The position numbers and the translations under genes were made by a program. From Parietichytrium sp. I65-24A (Eukaryota; Sar; Bigyra; Thraustochytrida; Thraustochytriidae), in NCBI GenBank assembly GCA_012862575.1, contig BLSF01000059.1, forward strand, positions 1-64,000: a stretch of 64,000 bases of DNA, read 5' to 3'. Of the stretch, positions 48,353 through 61,500 are shown one piece after another; the stretch's first letter is position 1, and each line of letters opens with the position of its first letter. The notes under the pieces are model-generated. The model was not told the DNA's origin, searched no databases, and was given only the letters and a program-made list of their open reading frames with translations.

Positions 48353-50875
48353 ATGAGCAAGAAGAACAAGGGCAGGAAGGTGGATGTGGCCACCTTCCTC
48401 GCGGGCGCAGCCACCAACGAGCTGCCCAAGGCGCCGTCCGGCATGCCGCGCGAGGACTTCCGCCGTCCGCCGCGCAGACCTTTCGGCGACGACGGTCCCG
48501 CCGGCTCTGGCGAGGCTGACAACGGCGAGTGGCGCCGCGGACCGGCTGGCGGCGGCGGCGGCTTTGGCGATCGCGGAGATCGCGGCGGTTTCAGCCGCGG
48601 ACCAGGTGGCGGCGGCGGCGGCGGATTCGGGGACGACATGATGATGGACGACGAGCCGCCGTTCTCCGCGGCGGATAACGACGACCAGTGGCGTCGCTCG
48701 CGCATTCCGCCGCCGCAGCAGCAGCAGCAGTTCGGCGGGTTCATGCCGGCGCAGCACGAGGACGAGGGCGACTGGCGGGGGTCCATGATCGCGCAGAGGA
48801 GCGCAGCACCGCCACCGGTCAGTGAGGCGGACAGCGTGGACACCTGGCGTCGCGCAGCGCCGCAGCAGCAGCAGCCGCCGCAGCCACGCTCGGACCCACT
48901 GGCAGAGGACAACTGGCGCCGCGGAGCGCCGGTAGCTGCAAACGCCAACCCAGCAGCAGCAGCAGCAGCGCCACCGCAGCCAACGGCAGACAGGGACGCT
49001 GACTGGCGCCGCGCGCCGGCACCGCGCGAGGCTGCGCAGCAGGAGGAAGCCGCGGCAGAGCAAGCCGCCGCGCCGGCAGATGACGGCAGGCCCAAGCTCA
49101 AGCTCAAGCCGCGTGCTGACAAGGTAGAGAAGGCCGAGAAGGCCGAGAAGGCGGAGACGCCAGACAGCGAGACGCCTGGCGAGCAGGGCGAGGCGGAGGA
49201 CAAGAAGGAGGAGGTCAAGAAGGAGGAGGACAAGAAGGAAGGCGCGGACAAGTGGGACCGCATCTTTGGGCAGAAGAGCGCCGCTCCAGAGGACAAGCCA
49301 CATCGCATGTACGGCGATGCGCCTCGCGACTCTGAGCGCGAGCGCATGTTCCAGGCGAGCTCTGGCCGCGGGCCTGTGGACGCTGCGCCGCGTCCTGGCG
49401 CGCACGCATTCGGCACCGGGCGGCAGCGCATGCGCGGCGACGGCGACGAGATCGCCCCACCGCAGCGCAACTTTCCTGGCCGCGGACCACGCGAGGACTT
49501 TGCTCCACGCAGAGAGTTTCCTGGCGGCGGCGCCCGCGGACCTGTGGGACCGCCACGCGTCTTTCCTGGGTCCACGCAGCGAGATCCTCAACGTGACCTG
49601 GACCGCCAGCGCGCAGCAGCGGTGTTCGGAGGCGGCCGCCGTGACCGTGGCGATCGCGAGCGGGATGAAGGCTTCGGCGGAGGCCGCGAGGACTACATGG
49701 GAGGCATGGAGCGGTTCAACAGTGCCAATAGGGCGGGAGGTTCCGACGACTACCAGCGGCCTCCTGGTGGTGGCCGTCAGATGATGGCCGAGATGGCCAA
49801 GTTCGCTGGCGAGACCGGCGACTGGGGCAGCGAAGACGATAGCAATGCCACCAAGAAGCCTGCTGCTGCTGCGCCAGCAAAGCAGCAGCCCAAGGCCTCC
49901 GCTCCAAAGATGACCAAGGAGGAGTTCCAGGCCAAGGCGGAAGCCATGCTCAAGAGCTTTGTGCTCTCGGAGAACAAGCGCGAAGCTGTGGCCGCCACCA
50001 AGAAGACCATGGCCAACTCGGAGTTTATGCCGCAACTCGTTCGCCGAGCCATTGGTAAAACGTTTGACGAATCCGGCGTCAAGGTGTGCAAACTTATCGT
50101 CTCCTTGATCACAGCCCTCCACGCTGACAAAATCCTCTCGTCCGAGGACCTCGCGTCCGGCTTGGACCTCACCTGTGCCAAGCAAAAAGCTCGCCTCGAC
50201 GACGAGTCCAGCGACAAAAACGCCGCCAAGAGCAAAGTGGAAAGGATCAAGACCTGCTGCAATCTTCTCAAAGATTCTGGGGTCCTGGAAAGCATCGAGC
50301 TCTCCGACACTGTCAAGGAGATGGTCTTTCCTGCCGAGGAGACCGCCGCTCCCTCTGCAGATGGAACCAAGGCTAAGTCTGTGGACGACGAGCTGCTCTC
50401 TACCCTCCTGCAGTCCGGCAAGCTTGGAAAAGAGCTTGCTGACGGTGTTGACAAGTCCAAGGTCACCCCTGCCTTTGGTGTCGAGTTTCTCGAAAAGCTC
50501 TTCGAGCAAAAGCCAAATCTCGTTCAAGAGGACGCTGCCTGCTCATGGCTCGATAAGGCCAAGTACGGCTCTTTGCTCGCAAAGACCTTGTACAATGAAG
50601 ATCCAAGCTCAGAGGTTCTCAAAGTCCAGGTCGACGCTCTCGTTGTTGTTCAATGCGCCTTCAAACGCGTATCGTTCCCTCGCGCAGAGAACGGTCAAGC
50701 CATTATTGAGAAGGTGTTTATGAAGCTGTACAATGATGATATTCTGCCTCCTGAAGCGATTATTGCCTGGAAGGACGATCTCACTGAAACGCCTGGAAAA
50801 ATGGAGGCCATCGTGCAGCTCTCGCAATTCGTAAACTGGCTCGAAGCTGATGACGACGAGGAAGACGACGAGTAG
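48353..50875 (+). CDS. Translation factor: eIF4B-like N-terminus joined to MA3 and W2 domains
   Basis: An 840-residue intronless protein starting MSKKNKGRKVDVATFLAG, which mirrors the eIF4B start (KKKNKKGKTISLTDFLAE). The ATG chosen is the first one in frame. Six WRR/WRG motifs follow at about 58, 111, 138, 162, 185 and 215, each preceded by acidic residues, like the DxxWR repeats of plant and yeast eIF4B. The region to about 510 is Arg/Gly/Pro-rich and low complexity. From about 519 a helical MA3-like domain begins (EEFQAKAEAMLKSFVLSENK). About 680-840 is a W2 domain ending FVNWLEADDDEEDDE, as in eIF4G, eIF5 and eIF2B-epsilon. MA3 and W2 of eIF4G bind eIF4A and Mnk kinases. This protein has no RRM and no MIF4G core. 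Its GC-rich codons produce a long antisense frame. Confidence 0.75.
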   Translation: MSKKNKGRKVDVATFLAGAATNELPKAPSGMPREDFRRPPRRPFGDDGPAGSGEADNGEWRRGPAGGGGGFGDRGDRGGFSRGPGGGGGGGFGDDMMMDDEPPFSAADNDDQWRRSRIPPPQQQQQFGGFMPAQHEDEGDWRGSMIAQRSAAPPPVSEADSVDTWRRAAPQQQQPPQPRSDPLAEDNWRRGAPVAANANPAAAAAAPPQPTADRDADWRRAPAPREAAQQEEAAAEQAAAPADDGRPKLKLKPRADKVEKAEKAEKAETPDSETPGEQGEAEDKKEEVKKEEDKKEGADKWDRIFGQKSAAPEDKPHRMYGDAPRDSERERMFQASSGRGPVDAAPRPGAHAFGTGRQRMRGDGDEIAPPQRNFPGRGPREDFAPRREFPGGGARGPVGPPRVFPGSTQRDPQRDLDRQRAAAVFGGGRRDRGDRERDEGFGGGREDYMGGMERFNSANRAGGSDDYQRPPGGGRQMMAEMAKFAGETGDWGSEDDSNATKKPAAAAPAKQQPKASAPKMTKEEFQAKAEAMLKSFVLSENKREAVAATKKTMANSEFMPQLVRRAIGKTFDESGVKVCKLIVSLITALHADKILSSEDLASGLDLTCAKQKARLDDESSDKNAAKSKVERIKTCCNLLKDSGVLESIELSDTVKEMVFPAEETAAPSADGTKAKSVDDELLSTLLQSGKLGKELADGVDKSKVTPAFGVEFLEKLFEQKPNLVQEDAACSWLDKAKYGSLLAKTLYNEDPSSEVLKVQVDALVVVQCAFKRVSFPRAENGQAIIEKVFMKLYNDDILPPEAIIAWKDDLTETPGKMEAIVQLSQFVNWLEADDDEEDDE

Positions 50876-51253
50876 GTGTTTGTGTTGTTTCCTTTGACTT
50901 GCTGAAACCGTTCCTATCAATTCCTGTTCAGGAAATTTTAAGCGTGCAATTTTTTCTCTTTACTTTATAGCTCTTTTTTCTCTTCTTCTCTTCCGCATTT
51001 CCGCACCCTCTCCCTTTTCTCAAAAGCGCGCCCTTGCAGTGGTTCTGCCCCCGTCTCTTCGTCCACGCAGTCAGAATTCAAACACATATGCACATCTTGC
51101 GAAAAGGAATTTTTGCATTCAGGTTGTCTCTGTCACACGAAGAGCACAATTCATTATTTTTATATCATTATTATTTTTCCTTTCTTTTAAAAAAGATTTT
51201 TGAGAACCCTCCCTCTCGGAGATGTTCTTATATAGTACAAACGCATGAGCGAT
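50876..51253. other. 3' region of the eIF4B/4G-like gene
   Basis: Pyrimidine-rich DNA with no gene seen. Confidence 0.4.
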
Positions 51254-51601
51254 TTAGTGAGACGGATGAAAAGAACGATATTGATTCTGGCGATATAGCA
51301 AAGTTTCGACTTTTCGTGAGCGTTGAAGGGTTGGAGGAGGAAGCTCGTGAGGTGCAAATACGGAGGTACCGCACGTGCGTTCAAATATCTGGTGCGAACT
51401 GCAATTCACACTCTCATTCAGAGGAGCTTTCGCACTCTCTTCGTTCTCTTCCAGAACCTCAACCGGGACTCGGACGCGCATTTGCGCAACGTCGTGTGCC
51501 ACACTCGGCGAGAATCCCGCGCACGTGGCCATTTGGTTCATGACGACCATCACCATCATCGCGACTGCCGCCGTTGCGGCAAAAACAGTCGACCTAAACA
51601 T
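51254..51601 (-). CDS. Hypothetical small secreted protein
   Basis: A 115-residue frame from a clear ATG. The N-terminus is a textbook signal peptide (MFRSTVFAATAAVAMMVMVV, then MNQMATCAG; cleavage probably near residue 29). The rest is short and polar with one sequon (NES) and three cysteines. It has no recognisable domain. It may be the first exon of a longer gene or a chance frame; a frame on the other strand covers the same DNA but has no protein-like features. Confidence 0.38.
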   Translation of the reverse strand: MFRSTVFAATAAVAMMVMVVMNQMATCAGFSPSVAHDVAQMRVRVPVEVLEENEESAKAPLNESVNCSSHQIFERTCGTSVFAPHELPPPTLQRSRKVETLLYRQNQYRSFHPSH

Positions 51602-52572
51602 CGTGTGTCGCTACCACCTTCACTCCCGCTGCTGTCATTCGTTTGCGATTGCGATTGCGAGTCAAGTTTTTCCGGATGTTTTGACGTTCTGGGTTTGCGA
51701 ACTGGATTCGAGGAGCTGCATCCATACATGCAGTCTGGCTGGACATCAGAAACTCCAAAATGGGAATTCTCAGGATCCAGATCTTTAATTAGTCAAGGTG
51801 GGAAGAGCGAGGGTGATTGACACAGATCTGCCCTCCCTCCAAAGAGCTCCTGATGCGCCTAGCCATCTACCGCCTCGAATAGAATCAACTGTCTCCTGAT
51901 GTCAGATTAGGGCCATCGTTCTCATCTTTATCTCGTTGTACACGTACATGACGCTCACCTACCACAATGACAACGCAATATTCGAGTCATCGCCGCGGCT
52001 CGCAAGCCCATTCTCGCTCTCCAGAAGCACCAATCAATCGTTGACAGCGAAACAACGGGACATACCACCAAGCCAACCTCTGACAACGAGTGACCTCTAC
52101 ATTCCACTCATCTGACAGCTGACAGCTGACACTGGATCAATCAGCACATCTCTCCGTCTGCCCATCTTTGCCTGCGCACTCACTGTCAGTACCAGCACTC
52201 CTAACTCTCAATCCGCACTTCCATTATAAATTGTCAAAGTTGTGTCCAACCATCTCTCACTCCGACTGTGAGAGTGTCAGCTTCACCGGTAACTATTATA
52301 GTTTACTCCAATACAATTACTGGGCAAGGAAACTGTCGTTCATGAAAATAAAATGAATTGCAACCTTGAAACGCCCATCGTTAGCCAGTCTTTCGAATCA
52401 GCGAAGACTGCCCACTGGGCAAGTAAAGGTGGCGCAATCCAACAGCGATGATCCGCTGTAGTTGCTCACTGGGAGATGGCTTTCTAATTGGTCTTGAACA
52501 CTGGTGCAGTAAGTACCAAGTACACTCTGGAAAAAAAATCACCTTTTCACTTCGGGACAATGTTTGACTCTA
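51602..52572. other. Intergenic region before the giant gene's 3' end
   Basis: About 1 kb with no gene or RNA recognised. It should hold the 3' untranslated region of the giant minus-strand gene. Confidence 0.4.
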
Positions 52573-55500
52573 CTAAATAAACTTCTTCACCATCACAGGT
52601 TGCGAAGCTGCGTTTCGCAGCGTCTTCTTGGCGGCAGTGTTACGCAGCTCTTGCAACCTTTTTGCCACGGCATCGGTTCCAACAATAAGCCGTGTGTCGA
52701 ATTTCTCGAAAAGAGCGTAGAACCGAATCAACGCTCGGCGCTGCTCTACATTTAGGGCGTCCAAGTTAACGCCACGATCAGAGATCTCCCAGTACTCTTC
52801 TCCATTGAGTTTTTGAAAGTCCCCCCAGATTAGCTTGAGTGTGCCTCCGTGTAAGTCCTTCAAATATCCGTAGAGGCGACGCACGTCGGAGTCGTCATCG
52901 GTCATCTTGTCACCAAATTCCGAGATAAATACTGTGGCAAGCTTGAAGAGTGCTCGCAGGACGCCGCGCTGAGTATAGTCAATTCGCGAATAGCCTTCAA
53001 GCATAGATTGCTCCGGAAGATCGAATTCCTTCAAAAACATTCCCAGAGCATCCAAAACGAGCTCATAAGTTTCAGCAAGATCGAGATGCCTTGCAAATGC
53101 ACATATCACACACATGTCATGGATGATATTCTCGCATGATACACCGAGTCCTCGTGCAAGGCTCAAATGTGCATAGTGCTTGAGATGGGATACCATGTCT
53201 GCAACTAGATCCCCCAGATGCGACCCGGGGTCCCCGTGCGTCACGCTACAGTTCATGCAGTATTCTATAAAGAACCTGTATTGAAGCACTATTGTGTCAG
53301 CAGCCCTGTCATCCCCCTTGTTTATCGCGATTTGAAGAATAGTATTCATGAATTTCACAGCCATGCTACTTCCTGCAAAATCGCCTGCGCGAACAGCGGT
53401 TTGTCCAACATGCCGAAACCCTCTAGAAACCCGCAAAACAGCATCAGAGAACTCGCCCAGGCTAACCTCAAACATCTTCAACATCTGGCGCAATCCCTTC
53501 CACTGAACCCAGGTACAATCGAACTCCATGTCGCAAATGACGGCTTCACTGAGCGAAACGAAATCTGGGTCCTTAGAGACTGGCTCATACACGTGCGCGT
53601 CCCAACCAGAAGGCCCGCGCTTCATCTTCTTTTTTATGTATGAAAGCAGAAATGCACAAGTCAGATCAATGCCATGAAATGCGTTGTGCTTGTCTTTCAG
53701 CCGCAGCGCTCCAAGCGCATAGTCAGAAATCTCATCTAAACTAGACATGACTCTGCTTTGGCGTTTTGTAGCATCTTCTCGTGATTGCGCCAAATGCTTT
53801 GCCCCGCCACTGTCTCGCTGACTTGAGCGGACTGACCCATTTCTTGCGTTTCGCTCTTCCTCTCGGCCATTCGTGTGAAGCCGCTCCGCAGCTAGAGTAC
53901 TTACGGCTGTGGATACCCGTGCGCCAGCTCGATCTGTGTGTCTGAAGAGCTTGTGCTGGTCATTTGTCGGAGGAAAAGCGTTTCGGAGACCCTCATTAGC
54001 AATTTCTCGGAACAACTTTGCGGCATCCAAAAATTGCAGCAAGTGCGCGATATATGGCATAAGCAGTAGAAACGATGCAACCATGGCAATCACCGAAAAG
54101 GTGTACCCGATTGGGCTAACCGAGTTCTTCGTGACGTACGACGCTTGTATTTGCACGAACGTGGCGGACGTGAAGAACACGATGAGCACGATAACGATCC
54201 GAATATTGCGAAGGAACAGCGCCGCAACGCGCGGTGTGTAACGAGACGAGTTGATTTGAATGATGATGGTCGTCACGGTCACAATGCAAGAGAGAAGTGT
54301 GAACAAAATAAGAGACATCGTGCTTAGCGTATTTGCACGCAAGTCAAGGTCTTTTGTTCCGTTGATAACGGCGACCAAATCCGGATCTGTGCACAATGAA
54401 AACGGCGGATTCTCGCTTTGCTCGGAAGAATGTATCAACGCGATTCCGCAATCCGTCAAAAAAGTCGGGAAGGCTACGAGCACTATGATTGCTGGCAATA
54501 CGTGCAGTGCTCTTGACCACAGCGAACCCATATCACGCTTCACTCCCGCGTTTGGTCCCTTGCCAGCTGTGCGTACGGCCTTTCCGCTTCGAAGTCTGCG
54601 TAAGGTGTGTGACACAGTGCCTTCGCCCATGTGTTTCGGGCTTGCAGCTGCGTTCTCGGCTCCGCCTTTGAACGTTTGTCCAGTCGAAAATGTGTCTTGT
54701 CGAATGGACTTTGTCGAAGCGTCCGGAGGAAGCAGGGTCACCAGGTTGCTGGCACTTCCGCGTTTGGACATGCGCAGCATGTGTGCTCGCTGAACATTGC
54801 CAACGCTCGAATGCCGGCTTTTTCTGGAGACTTGCTGTGGTGGGTCGGAGTCGCCTTCACCCAAACCAAAGGAATAATCTGCTGAACCCCTACGATGCTC
54901 CGGCCGAAAGTCTTCATCTTGCAGCTTCTCGACCATGTCTGCAGGACTGTTGATTTCAAGATCCCGCTCCTTCTTCACAAGGGCCTCGCGAGCTTCGCGA
55001 ATTTTCAGAAGCTTCCGCCGAATAGCAGTGCGTCCTAACACGATCGCAGACAGTCTGTGCGGAGTTGCCGACAGGTCATCCGGCTCCTCAAAGTGTTGTC
55101 CGCTCAAAGAAGTAGAGGTCCCAAGGCCGCTTTTACTGTTGATTAGCTGTCGCGAGGGCAAGTGATCATTTGAATTTGGAGCAGCTCGAGTTCGGGTAGA
55201 AACAAGGATACTGACCCGCTCTCCAAGCTTTGCCTCCGCAGAGCTTCTGGAGGCAGAATCGGAAGCTGCAATCTCGCTTGCCTCGCTGAGCCTGCTGAGA
55301 GAGTGGCTCAACTTGTCTTCTTCAATGCCATCCTCCCGCGAATGTTCCTCTATATGCACGAACGTTTCCTCCCTCCTTGCGACTCGGGAATCACCGGGAT
55401 TCACAACACCTTCCAGAACCATGGTAGAACGATCACGCAGTTGGTCCTTCGACATCCACGCAAAGAAATGCATCAGGCAACTTCGCCTTTCTTCGGAGAG

Positions 55501-58500
55501 ATAGTCAAAGTTGGAGCCTCTGTCATTGATTTCCCAAAAATCCCGTTCTGTTACTCCTTCGAGTTTGTTCCGGATCACTTGCATCAATTCGTTGGTGCAA
55601 TAGTCGCGCAGTTTTGAAGCGATCGAGTATGCACGCCCATTGTCTCCTCGCTCCAAATACAAAGTTGCCAGCCTCACACAAGCCCGGCCAATTGCCTCCA
55701 GATTCGTTCGATGCTCGGCGCAAATCCTTTGGCGAAACTCAAGCGAGTTCTTCTGTAAAGTCAATCGAATGGTCTTCCCGCTCTTGTCCACCTTGCTGGG
55801 CAAGTGGTTGAAAAAGTCGAACATTGACAAAAGTTCTCCTAGAATCCTATCATTCGCAGCAGAGTTGTCAAAGCCCAGCAGGTAGGCTGTCTCACACAGG
55901 CTCCCGATATCGAATGCAATGATTTCGACGACAAAGTCCAGACGCATATCGACGGCCACCGAGGCGTAGTATCTGAAGTACTTGGAGATTTGCGTTGCTG
56001 TTTTCAGCTGGAAGGAGCTTGCTTTTCCCGCGCTTGTTGTCTTTGCGTTCGTCACAATAAGGAGCTCAGCAAACTGCCTGTATTGGTGCAAAGTGTTGTA
56101 GATTATTCGAACTCCGCGCTGGTTCATTGCAGTGCGAATAAAAGTGTTAAAAATTTGAATAATATGCTCCGTCACGTGCTGATCGTGAATGTGCAGCGCG
56201 CTTTGTCCTAATTTGACAGTCTCTATCGCCAGAAGTAGACATCCCTCTGGAAGATGCTTGATTGCCTCCGTGAATAAGGACAGATATTGTCGAAGTAGCT
56301 CTGCCTCCACCCAAATCCGCTTCTCTTTCATTTCTTCAAGATGTTTGAATTCCAAGCTTTGAAAATCTTGCGAGTTTCGTACTGCCTTGGTGGTGGCGTC
56401 AAACCACACGTCATGCAACTTTGGCTTCAGCGCGCCGTATTCTTCACCTAGCTGTGACATAATTCGAACAACGTTGTTAAAATTGTGCTTGTCCTTCTCA
56501 AGCAGAGATGCCCCTGCGAAGCTTCCAAATTGCTGCACCGTTTTGGCAAAGCTATTCTGGGCCCGCAAGACATCGAGAGTTTTGCTTGAGTCCAAGCTGG
56601 TATCAAATGCGCGGATTTGCTTCATCGTGTCCCTGAGCATTCGCGATACCACGCGGTTAGGGTCCAGAAACTCGAAGAGGGTTCCAAAGTACGGAAAGAG
56701 CATGACGGTCATTAATGTTACCAGCAACGCGCTCAATATTATTGGCGCGCGGGCATAGTCTCCGTCCTCGATTACGAAGCCGCCCTCCATCCGAGGATCG
56801 CCTTCCACCACTGTGCTGCCATTTGATTCGGAAAAGTGAACCCAAAGTGCGTATACCGACGAGATCGAAAAGAAGGAAAGCATCGTGTACACACGTACGT
56901 CCTTAAAATACTGCTCCGAGATTACCCCGAGTAGATGACGCGAATTGATCTGCAGCATAATGAGCGTTGGTGTCATGACAATACAAAAAATCATGATCGC
57001 AGATTTGGCCAGGGTTTTACTCACGCGCTGATTATCTTCTGGTGCTCGGACTTTGAAGGTCACCGACAGCGGGCTAACGCCATCAAATACCCAGAGGTCC
57101 AACCCAGTGGTTATCAAGAGCAGTGCAATGTTGGTTAAGAAGACCAGCACTATTGGAATCCAGCTGATTCGCACTAGACTCTTGTGCCTCACCTCCGTCT
57201 CGGCATTTTTATGAGCTGAGATATCGTTTCCAGGTCCCGCAAAGCTCCCCACACTTGAGCCATGGTGGGGCATATTTGGCGTGAGTAAAGCTCTTGCCCT
57301 CACCGCCAGCTCGCGAGACAAGGTCATCAAGGCCCCGTCCACCCCCGCAAGTTGCTGCGGAGAAGACCCGTCTGAGTTGGATCGCACTCCAAGAAAGCTA
57401 GAATTCTGACCAAGATCTATTTTTGCTTGTGCCACCTGCCGAACTGTTTCCTCGCAAGCCTTTCTCAACTTTTCTGGAAACCGGGGGAGGGCCTGTTGCA
57501 CCAACATGCGTTTCTCCGCTGAAGTATGATCAATGTTGTACATCCTCTCGTTAATCTCCCAAAACTGCTCAGCGACTGGGTCGACCGCGCATATGTCGGC
57601 GAAGGCACCAGCAAAAGTGTCTTCGTCCTCTTCTTGAAAAAGCTCTTGTAACACAGACTCGGCGTGTTTAAGGCATTTCATATGTGTGTAGTGTGCGAAC
57701 AAACGAAATTGGGTCCTCCGAACCCCGCGGCGGGCTGCTTCCGAATTATGATCGTATGCCCCCAAGTAAATCTTGAGCAAACGGTCGTGCGCGCCGGAGT
57801 TCTTCCTTGCCGCCGTAACGCACATCATAGAGATGTCATGGTTAATCAACTCAGTTAGAAAAGGCAATTTACACGCGGAGCTTGCCAGGGCGTAATGCCG
57901 AAAGTACCATGCAATGTCAAGGACGTATGCTTCAAAATCGGCAGGGCTCAGAGTACATCCGCTCGACACAAGCCTGTTGCTAAGGATGTTCTCCACGAGC
58001 TGGCGGTATTGGTACACGATGCTGTACACCAGTCTGGCATTCTTTCGGTCAAGTGAAATCTTTATGTACGTGTTGAGAACCTTGATGCAGAGATCAAGCA
58101 CGCCAAGATCCTCCTTTTTGAATGCCGCCTCCGCCAGGTGCTTTGTGAGCACAGCGACGCGATAGCAGACATCAGGGACGGAGTCTATGCTTTCGGAGAA
58201 GAGAAAAAGGTACTCTCTAAGGAGTTTCCACTCCAGCCAGGCTTTGTCCTCCTCTAACATTTTCCGAAACTGCTTTGTGAGCCGTGCAAATGTCTCTGAC
58301 TGAGCAATGTCCGGGTGCTCTTTAAAGATCGAGAAGAAAGTCGTAGGTAGCTTGTCCTTGAGAGACAAGTAGCTAACTGCAAGGCAGTAAAGAGCTGTGA
58401 CGCATTTGAATGCGCTGTTCTTGTTCTTTGCTCGAATCGCCGTACATGCAAAATCCGTCACCCGGTCAATAGAGATCACAATCGTGTGAATATTTTCCGG

Positions 58501-61500
58501 AACCTGAGCGATAAGAGCCTCACCCTTTGCTCTATGCGAGAGGGATACTAAAAGCCCTAAATCCGCGGCAACTATCTGGGTGAGCAGCTTGTCCTCATCC
58601 AGGAAGACGAACAAGTATGAGAAGTACGGATAGAGTGTCAAAATGCACAGCGAAGAAAGGAAGAGAGTGATAACGGAGAGAACGGGGCGGTAGGTCGAGT
58701 AGCTGGACTGCGCATTCCATAACGCGAGTACCACGGTGACAGAGTTTAACATCCACGTCAACTTGATCCACCGATCACTTTGGTACATGCCCCAGACGTG
58801 CTTCACCATACGAGCGGCAGACTTTTGGAGCGCGATCAAGGAGCACATAACAATGACCGAGAAGCTGCGCACAACAATTTCCATCGAAAGTGTTGTGTCC
58901 ACCATCTGTAGCTGTCCAGCCTGTACTGCCAAAATTCTTGCGAAGATGCTTCCTTCACCAGATGACCATGAGCTGGACAGCAACATGAAGAGGCATACGA
59001 CAACGATACCAAACAGGACCGGGAGAACAAGCAGGTTTCGAACAGTAACCAGCCCGCTCCTTTCGCGATTTTTGGGAAACAAAAGATCGAGAAAGTCCTC
59101 TAAAGTCTCGTCAACACCGTCGTTGTCGTGAAGAATAGCATCGTTTACAAATTCCCCACCCGTCATACTCGCCGAAAGACGCTGGCCGCCGAGTGATGTA
59201 CGCCGGAAGCCAAATTGTTTTGCTTTGGTTGCTTTGTGCTTTCCCTTTTGGGGTTGCGTTTGATGGCGATCTCGGTGAATCTCTTTCAAGGTTCTCGGAC
59301 GAAACCCATCAAACCCAATGTCCAAGTCACACTTGCCTTCGATGATTCTCTGGGCGAACTGCGAAACAGACTCAGCTGGTGAACGAACATTGAACGAATT
59401 CTGTTGCCGACTGGCTTCCACCATGTCAAAAAACTCGGGAAGCACTCGTTTTTTAGCCTCATCCAAAAAGTTGAGTGGAACTCCCAGCTCGCTAACCTCC
59501 CAGAATTCAGCCCTGTTAGTCGTCAGAAGCTCCTTAACAAGAACAATCTGGCGGGCATAAGGCTCGTCGATCAAATCATTAGCTATGATCTGTGCGTGGT
59601 ACTTATGGCCAGTCGTTAGATATGTCGTTGCCAACTTCACTTGAGCTCTGCGAACGCCAATGAGTGTTTTTTGGTCTTGCTCAGCAACGTCGTCCACCGT
59701 GAGCAAAAGCTCGAGTATGTTTGTGTGCAGCTCCACTCCAAATTCTTGCGCAAATGCGCAGACCTGACTTAATGAGTTGGCCACAGCTTCTGCGACGATT
59801 CCAACGTCTTGTTCGAGAGAAAGCTGCGCATAATAACGTAAATACCATGCTTGCTTTTGCAAAATAGCGCCCCATGGCCCGCGCAAGAAGGGTGCCGCCT
59901 TGGCGGAGCATTTTTGAGAGGTTATGTTCAGCATAAGCTTCTCAAGTTGCGCAACTACGTGGCAGGCAACCTGGTCTTTCTTCGATACAATTGCTCTTCG
60001 CATGAATGTGTTGAAGAATTGCAGGGCGACGTTATACGCTTCGAGATCGTCCGTGGAGAGAAATACTTGCGCAATGAGACGTGTATGAAGACTGATGTTT
60101 TGACAGGCTTCGATCCGATTTCCATTCAAGCATTCCTCAAAAATTAGCAAATATTGCGAAAAAACTTTCCACTCAAACCAGACTTTACTGTTCGAGAGCT
60201 GGATCACTCTCGCGCTAGAAAAGTTGATGAAATCCGAGGTGCGACGAAGTTTTCCGGACACCATAAACCACAAATTGGGGAGCGAGCGCTTCACTTTGGA
60301 ATATTGACGTACCAACCATTTCAGCGTGCTAAGTGCCTCGGTCAAATTTTGTTCGTCCGATTGCTGAACACAAGCAAAACCAAAATCGCAGATTCGCTTC
60401 ATGTGCTCGTGCGCAAGATACTGGTGGGTCCGAATCAAATTTTTGATCTCTTCGGGGATTTGCTGTGAGAGCCGGCGAGCCTGGGACCTCTCCTCGATCG
60501 AAGGTGTTGGGGGGGACCTAATGTCGTTCTCCTGATCAAATTCGTGAACAGCCTCTTCGTCGTCCTCTGCCTCCACGTCGGATATGTTGTCTTCAACTCC
60601 CATGGGCTGAAACCCACCACCGCCGAGCCTTTCGACTTGTGAGCCATCAGGAGAACCGATCTCGGAAATCATAGATGCTTTCCTTGCCGCAACAATGGTG
60701 CTGCGCCTTCTTTTCTGCAGAACAGGAATATGCACTGCAAGATCCACTGCATGCCGAACGTGCGTGTATGCTTGTTTCCGGACCTTGCGAAGGATACGCT
60801 CAGGCTGAAGGACATAAAAAAGGCGAACGAAATACGCCGCGAGAGAGGCGACCTCCAAGCACACCAAGACTCCGAGGGTAGGAACCAAGGCAGGTGCCTG
60901 AACTCCTATTTTTCGGACATAGGTCACCGCAACAGTTGCTAGCGAAGATACAACCACCAGCCAACAAAGAATAAAGTAAAGGACAGGGTCTCGCAGGAAA
61001 GAAAGCATATCGGGATGGAATTTGTACCTCGCCGAAACAAGCTGCAAGATGATCATTGACGTCACGCATAGAAGGACGAAGACTAACACTGTCACGACTG
61101 CGAATCCACCAATAAGAGCATTCATGGACCGTTCATCGCTCTGATTGCTTTGCATGCCTAGGAACGCAAAATAGAACGAGGATTCCTCCGGCCAAGCGTT
61201 AAAACACAGTCCAAACACGGTTATGAGCCAAAGAGAAGCCGAGTGAAGCGCGAATATTTTAAAACTGGAGTGCGAGTTCGCAACCTTTGCTTTTAGGACT
61301 GCAAGCTTCCCAAGAGGCCCGGAGTGTTGCGAGCCCACCACACTTTCACGGCCATTTGATTGGACGGCTTCAAAGTCTTCGGAATCCATCCCTTCGCTCG
61401 ATATTTTGGCTCGGTTTATCGTGTCCGGTGGGTCCGAAAAAGCGACGCTCCTTCGCACGCTCTGCGACTCTCGCCGGAGCTTGACAACACTGTCCATCTT

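Noticed and set aside
48293-50527. A 744-codon open frame on the minus strand opposite the eIF4B/4G-like gene
   Set aside because: It is an antisense shadow caused by GC-rich third codon positions. It has low-complexity Leu/Ala/Arg composition and no domain, while the plus strand has clear eIF4B, MA3 and W2 features.
22269-52275. Scattered CACTCCGACTG words near 22277, 29518 and 52259, partly matching the transposon repeat in reverse orientation
   Set aside because: The shared words are only 9-11 bases and the flanks do not align, so a dispersed repeat family cannot be claimed.
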